The notes beneath the pieces were generated by a model. It saw nothing but the letters and a program-made list of their open reading frames with translations, did not search any database and had not been told where the DNA came from. A program made the translations under genes and the position numbers. From positions 62,001 to 126,000 of the forward strand of contig NZ_JAHWGU010000028.1 in NCBI RefSeq assembly GCF_020873875.1: a stretch of DNA of 64,000 nt. Direction: 5' to 3'. The stretch comes from Actinoplanes sp. DH11. GTDB taxonomy: Bacteria > Actinomycetota > Actinomycetes > Mycobacteriales > Micromonosporaceae. Below, one piece after another: positions 58,608 to 64,000 of the stretch; the first letter of the stretch is position 1, and every line of letters starts with the position of its first letter.

Positions 58608-59519
58608 ATGGATCTCGATGCCGCGGTCTCGTTCATGTCCACCCACGCCCGCGTCCTGGAGCGACGGCGCCTGCTGCACCTGCTCGGGCGTGCCACGGCG
58701 GCGGACGTCGTCGCCGCTCTCGACGGCTACCGCAACGCCGACGGCGGGTACGGCTGGGCCCTCGAACCCGACCTGCGCTCCACCACCAGTCAGCCGGTGG
58801 CCGCCATGCACGCCCTCGAAGTGCTGGCCGAGGTCGGCGACACCACCGATCGCGGGCCCCGGCTGCTGGACTGGATCGCCGGGCACGCCGGGACGGACGG
58901 CGGTGTGCCGTTCGCGCTGCCGTTCCCGGACACCGGGGGCTGCGCCCCGCACTGGGCCGCTGCCGGCCCCGGCGCGTCGCTGACGATGACCGCACAGCTG
59001 GCCGCGCACGCGCACCGGCTGGCCCGGCACCGGCCCGACGTCGCCGGGCACCCGTGGCTCGCCGCCGCCACCGAGTTCTGCCTGGACGCCGTCGAGCACA
59101 CCACCGAGCCGCCGCACGCCATCGAGCTGATGTTCGCGATGCGGTTCCTCGACACGGTCGCCACGGACTCGCCGCGGGCGCGGGCGGCGCTGGAGAAGTA
59201 CGTGCGGTTCGTCCGCGTCGACGGCCCGACCCCGGTGGCCGGCGGTGCCGAGGGCGAGGTGCTGCACCCGCTGGACTTCACGCCCGAACCGGGCACGCCG
59301 TCCCGGGAGTTCTTCGACGCCGAAGCCGTCGCGAAGGACCAGGAACGGCTGGCCGGCGAGCAGCAGCCGGACGGTGGCTGGACGGTCACGTTCACCGCGT
59401 TCAGCCCGGCCGCAACCCTGGAGTGGCGGGGCTACGCCACCGTTGCGGCGGTGGCGGCACTCCGGAACACCGGCAGCACCGCGGCGGCCCCGGCGACCGG
59501 ACCACGCCGGGCCACATGA
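58608..59519 (+). CDS. Prenyltransferase/squalene-oxidase repeat (alpha/alpha barrel) protein
   Basis: A 303-residue protein. YRNADGGYGWALEPDLRS near residue 50 and QQPDGGWTVTFTAFSPA near the C-terminus are QW-like repeats (DGGYGW, DGGW) of the terpenoid cyclase/prenyltransferase alpha-barrel superfamily. Catalytic DxDD motifs are absent, so it is probably not a cyclase. Such stand-alone proteins are common, uncharacterised actinobacterial members. TAGGAT (58596-58601) ends 6 nt before the ATG: leaderless. Confidence 0.75.
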   Translation: MDLDAAVSFMSTHARVLERRRLLHLLGRATAADVVAALDGYRNADGGYGWALEPDLRSTTSQPVAAMHALEVLAEVGDTTDRGPRLLDWIAGHAGTDGGVPFALPFPDTGGCAPHWAAAGPGASLTMTAQLAAHAHRLARHRPDVAGHPWLAAATEFCLDAVEHTTEPPHAIELMFAMRFLDTVATDSPRARAALEKYVRFVRVDGPTPVAGGAEGEVLHPLDFTPEPGTPSREFFDAEAVAKDQERLAGEQQPDGGWTVTFTAFSPAATLEWRGYATVAAVAALRNTGSTAAAPATGPRRAT

Positions 59520-59701
59520 CCGTCCGGAATGACGCTCTCGCCGCCGCCGGCATCGACCTGCCGCCCGGCGAGGGCCTCAACATCCGGCTCCCCGTCGCCG
59601 GCGAACAGGCCGCGCTGCTGAACCTCCCGGCGCCGGCATCGGCGCGGCGGCAGCCGTCGGCCCCGTCCGTCAGCCCCACCTGCGGGTGGCCGTCGGCCTG
59701 A
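59516..59701 (+). CDS. Short ORF coupled to the preceding gene, possibly a frameshifted remnant
   Basis: A 61-codon ORF whose ATG overlaps the previous stop as ATGA. It reads MTVRNDALAAAGIDLPPGEG, then INIRLPV-like sequence (LNIRLPVAGEQAALLNLP), after which composition turns to Pro/Ser/Arg. From about 59640 a different frame looks more protein-like (GIGAAAAVGP, LRVAVGLIADGHAEVSTQLARV) and runs into repeat copy B. A one-base indel in a longer gene is a likely explanation. Confidence 0.35.
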   Translation: MTVRNDALAAAGIDLPPGEGLNIRLPVAGEQAALLNLPAPASARRQPSAPSVSPTCGWPSA

Positions 59702-59766
59702 TCGCCGACGGCCACGCGGAGGTGTCCACCCAACTGGCACGAGTCCGCCACCCCACCTGCGCCGCG

Positions 59767-59879
59767 GATCTTGGAGCGCGGTGGGCAGCGCACGAAGCGT
59801 TCGTGGTTGACAGCGGGGCCTATGACCCCCACCAAGCTCTACGATGCCGTCGCCCACACCCCCTAGCTCTCTACAGACC
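59767..59879 (+). repeat. 113-bp dispersed repeat, copy B
   Basis: Same length, orientation and end sequences as copy A at 52525-52637. It follows the decayed or frameshifted ORF at 59516. Confidence 0.75.
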
Positions 59880-60425
59880 TACGGGTGGAGTGGACGAAGA
59901 CGAGGGGGACGGCGGGGTGGTGTCGGCGATCAGGGGCCCGCCGGCCAGCTCCGTGCCTCAGCCCGTGACCGGGAACAAGCCTGTGATCGGACCGGGACAT
60001 TGCCGGCAGCGCGAGCCGGCGCCCGGTTCACGCCGCATCACCGTGTCCCCGGTGTGCCGCCGCAGCCGGGAGACGTAGCCGGGCGGGTCGCCGAGCGCGC
60101 TCTCCGGCGGCTCGCCCTCCTCGGTAGCGCTCCGAAAGGCGGTGATCAAGGGACTGAACCCGTTGACGAGAGTGCGGGTGAGAATCGCCTCAGCTCATTG
60201 ATCGATGTCGCCGGCCGCACGCGGTTCACTTCGAGCGGTCCGCCGCGCCTTGCCGCTCGGGGTGAACCGCATCGGGGTCCGGCGCTCGCCGGAAACGGCG
60301 GAGCCTCAGGCTGCGGGAGAGGACCGTCGCCGGCGGGGCCATGGGACGACGGTAACGGGGGCCGGTGCTGCGGAGCACGGGAGGCGGACCAGGCGATGGG
60401 TGTCCTGAGCGGGCCCGGCGGTCGG
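59880..60425. other. 546-bp region without a supported gene
   Basis: Open frames exist on both strands but none shows a recognisable product. A hairpin with 18-nt arms (GCGGTTCAC-tt-CGAGCGG against its complement, two mismatches) lies at 60221-60270 and could terminate transcription from the NACHT gene. Confidence 0.5.
60221..60270 (-). terminator. Hairpin downstream of the NACHT gene
   Basis: Arms 60221-60238 and 60253-60270 pair at 16 of 18 positions around a 14-nt loop, about 155 bp beyond the NACHT stop. No T-run is present, so the terminator role is tentative. Confidence 0.4.
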
Positions 60426-63400
60426 CTAGTTCTCGGAGACGGTCCAGAGTTCGGCGCCGCCCTCGTCGGCGGCCACCACCGTTCGGGCCGCTGTGTCGCG
60501 TACCGCTATCGCTTCGATGGAGTCGAGGTGGCCGGACGTCACGTGCATGGACTCTGTCATCGCGCCGACGGCGCGGAAGCGCAGGGTGCCTTCGACGCTG
60601 CCGGTGACGATCATCGAGCCGTCCGTGGACAGGCAGAGGGCGGAGATCGGGGCGGTGTGCCCGGTCCACGGCAGGCGTGGAAGGCCAGGGGAACCGTGGA
60701 ACGAGACGGAACCCTCGTAGGCCGTGGCCACGCCCGACTCGCCGGTCATGGCGGCCGCGGACGGGCCCTGGTCCGGACCACCGGCGACAGCCAGCTCGTC
60801 CGCTCGCGGACGTCCCTCGGTAAGCAGCAGGACGCGTCCCACGCCGTCGACGGCCGTCAGCCTCTTGTTGTTGCCGGGGGCGAACGAGAGGTGGTCGACC
60901 GGCCGGCCGAAATCCCACCGGGTGCGCACCGTGCCGTGCCCGGTCAGCAGATAGACCGAGAACGGATTGATGCGCTGTGAGGCGTAGTAATCGTTCCGCA
61001 CCGCAACAGCCATGGTGTCGCCGGCCGCTGACACCGCCACCGCATTCACGTCGACGATGCCGCGAGGAAGCGTGAGCGGAGCGCGCCGCCGCCCCCTCGC
61101 CTCGTCCAGGTCGAGATCCCACAGGTGAATTCCGGAAACGCCGGCCAGCGCGAGCAGGGTGCCGTCCCGGTTCAGGGCCACCACCCGCGGCTCCAGCTGC
61201 TCCGGAAGCGGTCCCAGCGCGATGGCGCGTGCGGTCGCCGGCCGTTGCAGGACGGTCACCGTCGCGCCGAGCACCACCAGCGCCGTGCACACTGCGACGA
61301 CCGACCGCAGACGCCGGTGCCGCGCGACGACGGCCGGATCGGGGTCGGGCACCGATTGCGCGGGGCGGCCGGCGAGCCGTTCCTGCAGGCGGGCGTGCCG
61401 GAACTGGTAGGTGCCGCCGGACTGGCGCAGCAGGCCGCGCTGCCGGGCGTACCGCAGGAACCGCGGCAGGTTCCACGGCAGCCGGCCGCGCAGCACCAGC
61501 ACAGCCCGAACCGCGAGATAGCGTGGCCAGGCATGCGTGAGCAGCACCAGGATCCCGACCACGATGCCGGGCAGCAGGATCCCGAAGCCGACCCAGGCGG
61601 CGGCTTCCTCGGTGCTGAGCCGGCCGACGTTGAGGGGTTGCGTCGGCGGCCCGTCGGGTTCGCGGTAGCCGAGCACCCACCGCAGCAGACCAGCAGCGCC
61701 CTGCGACCCGAGCGTGGCGGCGGCGAGAACGACCGGCACGCCACCCAGCGCCACGACCGCCGCTGCGGCGCTCGCTCCCAGGAGGGAGGATCGCCGGTCG
61801 TCGCGCAGGAACCGGGCGGGGCTCGGCTCGCCGGACAACTCGGAGGTGGCGCTGAAGAACGCGTCGGCCGCGATCACCGACCCCAGCAGGACTCCACCGG
61901 CGGCACAGAGCGCCACACCGGTGAGGAACTCCTGAGTGGCAGTGAACGACCAACTGCCGAAGGCGGTGGCGCCGACCGCCCAGCCCAGCAGCATCGGTGC
62001 CGCCGGGACGGCCGCCATGACGACCCCGACCGCGAACCCGCGGCGCAGGCGAGGCAGGCAGCCGCGGAACGAGGTGGGTGCTCGGCCCGGGGCGCGGGCC
62101 GGAATTGCGTACAGGATGGGCATCGCGACGGCGGCGAAGCCGGCGCCGACGGCGGCCGAGGCGCCGAAGACGTCTTCGCCGGTGGCCTTCAGGTCCGGTA
62201 CCGCCGCGAGGAACAAGCCGTAGCCAGCCGCCGTGAGGAGCAGGAGCACGACACCGGCGGCGAGCGCGATGACCGGGATCGCCCACGGCGTCAGCAAGCG
62301 GGAGCTCATCCGCCACCATGCGATGTCGCGCTCCCGGTACCGGTGCAAGTACTCGGCAAGAAACGTCAACCACTTCTCTACCTGGTCGGCAGGCCACGGC
62401 GACGGGGCCACCGGTGGCTGCCACGGGCGGCGGTCGTCGTTGCGGAACTCCGCCACGACCACCCGGTCCAGCAAGTGATCCTCCACGTCGTGGCGGCAAG
62501 TGATCAGCCCGGTGTCGAGCAGCGGACCGGGGTCACCGCCGGGACCGCCGTAGACCGTGCTCGCCATCGTGATCATCAGTGGGGTGGACAGCGCCTCGGA
62601 CAGCGGACCCGGGCTGCGCAGCTCGGCGTACACCTTCTCCCACACCGCCGGCTCCGCGGTGTTGGCGGCCTGCAGGTAACCGATCGCGTCGGCGGCCCGG
62701 ACCGGCGTCACCTCGATCACCGGCGCCCGGTGCAGCATCGGGGCGCCGCCCTTGATGGTGTCCTCGTACTCCACCGACCGGCAGGTCACCACCACCGGCC
62801 GGCCGTGCGTGACGGCACGGCTGAGCGCGTGCACGGCGCTGCGCCGCGCCGCCTCCGGGATCTCGTCCAAGCCGTCGATCACCGGCAGCAGCAGGCCGGC
62901 GGCGAGCAGGGCGCGCGGCGCCTCGGGCTCGTCACCGAAGTAGGACTGCTTCAGCGACTGAATGATCCAGTCGTCGAGGGTCTGCGAGATCGGGTCCCAC
63001 GACGACGCGGGGAGCAGCACCGGCACCGGGTCGTCCGGCGTCGGCGCCGGCGCGCCGTCGTGCATCCGCTCCTCGGGCAGCAGACCGGCGGTGAGCAGCA
63101 TCGCCACCACGGTCTTGCCGGAACCGGGCTCGCCGAGCAGGATCAGCCGGCGGCTGTCGACGCCGCGGTACACCTCGGCCAGTGACGCGGCCACCTCGTC
63201 GAACCGCCCCTCGAGCCGCCGGAACGGCGCGGTCAGCCGCTGCCCTTCCCGGTCGCCGACGTCACGGCCGGTGATAGCCCAGCTCAACGGCAGAACCGGC
63301 GTCTTCTCCAGCTCGTTGCGCAACCAGCGGGCCTCGGCCTCGCCGATCCACTGCGCCCGCACATCCCGGGCCAGCCGGCGGGCGAATTTCGCCGTGTCCG

Positions 63401-63605
63401 CGGTCCGCGCCTCCACCGGGAACGCCTGCACGATCGCGACGGCCAGCGCGGCGACCGCCACGAGCAGACCCATCACGGTGGCCACGGCGGCCGCGCTGTC
63501 CAGCCCGGTGGTGGCCATCCAGGCCCCGAACCCGAGCGCGAAGACCAGCAGGACGGAGAGCGCGACTCCCCGTGATCGCGGACGTCCTTTGAGCATGCCG
63601 GGCAT
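60426..63605 (-). CDS. NACHT NTPase with membrane segments and C-terminal beta-propeller
   Basis: A 1059-residue protein. Two N-terminal helices (about 14-32 and 40-62) precede a NACHT domain with Walker A GEPGSGKT (158-165), Walker B LLLPVIDGLDEIP (238-250) and VVVTCRS (271-277). About eight further membrane helices span roughly residues 435-715. After a last helix near 800, a WD40-like propeller occupies about 820-1059 (GIHLWDLD, GHTAPISALCLSTDGSMIVTG, GGAELWTV). NACHT proteins act as stress or phage sensors in bacteria; membrane-embedded forms are frequent in filamentous actinomycetes. Which function applies here is unknown. It is monocistronic. Confidence 0.85.
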   Translation of the reverse strand: MPGMLKGRPRSRGVALSVLLVFALGFGAWMATTGLDSAAAVATVMGLLVAVAALAVAIVQAFPVEARTADTAKFARRLARDVRAQWIGEAEARWLRNELEKTPVLPLSWAITGRDVGDREGQRLTAPFRRLEGRFDEVAASLAEVYRGVDSRRLILLGEPGSGKTVVAMLLTAGLLPEERMHDGAPAPTPDDPVPVLLPASSWDPISQTLDDWIIQSLKQSYFGDEPEAPRALLAAGLLLPVIDGLDEIPEAARRSAVHALSRAVTHGRPVVVTCRSVEYEDTIKGGAPMLHRAPVIEVTPVRAADAIGYLQAANTAEPAVWEKVYAELRSPGPLSEALSTPLMITMASTVYGGPGGDPGPLLDTGLITCRHDVEDHLLDRVVVAEFRNDDRRPWQPPVAPSPWPADQVEKWLTFLAEYLHRYRERDIAWWRMSSRLLTPWAIPVIALAAGVVLLLLTAAGYGLFLAAVPDLKATGEDVFGASAAVGAGFAAVAMPILYAIPARAPGRAPTSFRGCLPRLRRGFAVGVVMAAVPAAPMLLGWAVGATAFGSWSFTATQEFLTGVALCAAGGVLLGSVIAADAFFSATSELSGEPSPARFLRDDRRSSLLGASAAAAVVALGGVPVVLAAATLGSQGAAGLLRWVLGYREPDGPPTQPLNVGRLSTEEAAAWVGFGILLPGIVVGILVLLTHAWPRYLAVRAVLVLRGRLPWNLPRFLRYARQRGLLRQSGGTYQFRHARLQERLAGRPAQSVPDPDPAVVARHRRLRSVVAVCTALVVLGATVTVLQRPATARAIALGPLPEQLEPRVVALNRDGTLLALAGVSGIHLWDLDLDEARGRRRAPLTLPRGIVDVNAVAVSAAGDTMAVAVRNDYYASQRINPFSVYLLTGHGTVRTRWDFGRPVDHLSFAPGNNKRLTAVDGVGRVLLLTEGRPRADELAVAGGPDQGPSAAAMTGESGVATAYEGSVSFHGSPGLPRLPWTGHTAPISALCLSTDGSMIVTGSVEGTLRFRAVGAMTESMHVTSGHLDSIEAIAVRDTAARTVVAADEGGAELWTVSEN

Positions 63606-63710
63606 GGTCCCGCAGGGGCGGAACCGGACACCGCACTCGCGGTGAGTCTTACCCGAACGGCTTCGAGGGTACGGACGGACGCGCCCGGACTCGAACGGCT
63701 CCGACCGGAC

Positions 63711-64000
63711 TCAGACGGCTCTGACCGCCAGCGCACCGTGCCGGCGGTCCGGGCGTTCGGTCTCCCGCTGCTCCCGGGCGATCTCGGTGAACCCGGCGTC
63801 GCGCAGGCGGCGGGACAACTCGTCGACCGGCCAGAACCACGCGGTCGTGACCTTGTGGTCGAAAGGCGCCACCACGTCCCCGTCGAAGAACCCGATCACC
63901 AGCGTGCCGCCGGGCCGGAGGGTGCGCCGCAGCATGGCGAGGACGCCGTCCATCTCCGGCGGCCGGCGGTGGATCAGGGAGTACCAGGTGAGGACGCCGT
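63711..64000 (-). CDS. Class I SAM-dependent methyltransferase, C-terminal part (cut by window edge)
   Basis: The last 96 codons are visible. WYSLIHRRPPEMDGVLAML and RTLRPGGTLVIGFFDGD show the post-motif I to motif III region of a class I methyltransferase, followed by DELSRRLRDAGFTEI and a short tail. The SAM-binding glycine motif lies outside the window. The frame is open to the window end. Confidence 0.8.
   Translation of the reverse strand, partial: GVLTWYSLIHRRPPEMDGVLAMLRRTLRPGGTLVIGFFDGDVVAPFDHKVTTAWFWPVDELSRRLRDAGFTEIAREQRETERPDRRHGALAVRAV

Noticed and set aside
58608..59519. Terpene cyclase gene of a biosynthetic cluster
   Set aside because: Only QW-like repeats are present; the catalytic DxDD motif and other isoprenoid genes are absent.
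60226..62499. 757-codon minus frame inside the NACHT gene
   Set aside because: Arg/Pro/Gly-rich shadow in another frame of the NACHT coding sequence.

Overview
The window is about 70% GC with strong G/C third-position bias. It carries actinobacterial hallmarks: mycothiol-dependent enzyme families, a WhiG/FliA-type sigma factor, many leaderless GTG/ATG starts placed 6-8 nt after TAnnnT -10 boxes, and many VOC and maleylpyruvate-isomerase-like proteins. A sporulating, probably motile Micromonosporaceae member such as Actinoplanes fits best, but that is inference. No rRNA, tRNA, CRISPR array or intact insertion sequence was seen. Most of the window looks like chromosome-arm accessory and regulatory gene content.

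Layout. 1-3.8 kb (minus): the start of a DUF3626 gene, uppP, a tyrosine recombinase and an ABC-F ATPase preceded by a 39-codon leader ORF. 3.8-7.0 kb (plus): a PadR / membrane protein / membrane protein / PadR operon with a truncated leaderless mini-copy at its head. 7-10.8 kb: a FliA-family sigma factor, a 2H phosphoesterase, a secreted SGNH hydrolase, a VOC protein and a DUF6204 protein. 10.9-13.7 kb (minus): a GntR(YtrA)-ATPase-permease operon with a palindromic operator, then a DHDPS-family enzyme divergent from a LysR regulator with a Pro/Ser-rich insert. 15-18.9 kb: an ATPase, a flavin reductase, an XRE regulator, a small membrane protein and a double VOC protein.

18.9-24.7 kb is a divergent arsenic island. 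ArsN1-like acetyltransferase, ArsO-like flavoprotein and an MFS exporter lie on minus. ArsR, an ArsR-ArsC fusion, the ACR3 arsenite pump and ArsC lie on plus. Together they would sense arsenite, reduce arsenate, export arsenite and probably inactivate or export an organoarsenical.

24.9-34.4 kb holds a hydrolase, secreted and lipoproteins, a DHFR-like protein, a SigG-like ECF sigma factor, a frameshifted membrane gene, a gene-poor stretch with a perfect 26-bp palindrome, and decayed VOC and DUF2332 fragments. 34.4-41.8 kb: a TIGR03086 protein, an LCP cell-wall ligase, a DMT exporter divergent from its likely LysR regulator, an unrecognised gene behind a palindromic element, a TetR regulator and an SCP/CAP secreted protein. 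41.9-50.9 kb: membrane proteins, a TetR/DoxX pair, a DUF998 protein, a zinc alcohol dehydrogenase, an EEP-family protein and an acetyltransferase. 51-59.7 kb: DUF3616, a CBS-like/GGDEF/EAL cyclic-di-GMP protein, an AraC-GyrI regulator followed by a YCII(DGPF)/ECF42 pair, an acetyltransferase, a GIDE-like membrane protein and a prenyltransferase-like protein. 60.4-63.6 kb: a 1059-residue NACHT NTPase with membrane segments and a C-terminal beta-propeller. The window ends inside a methyltransferase gene.

The most unusual signals are the ABC-F leader ORF, the padR-bracketed duplicated operon, the expanded arsenic island, two distant copies of one operator-like palindrome (38164 and 47581), a perfect 26-bp palindrome in gene-free DNA, a 113-bp dispersed repeat present twice, and short private tandem repeats at convergent 3' ends.
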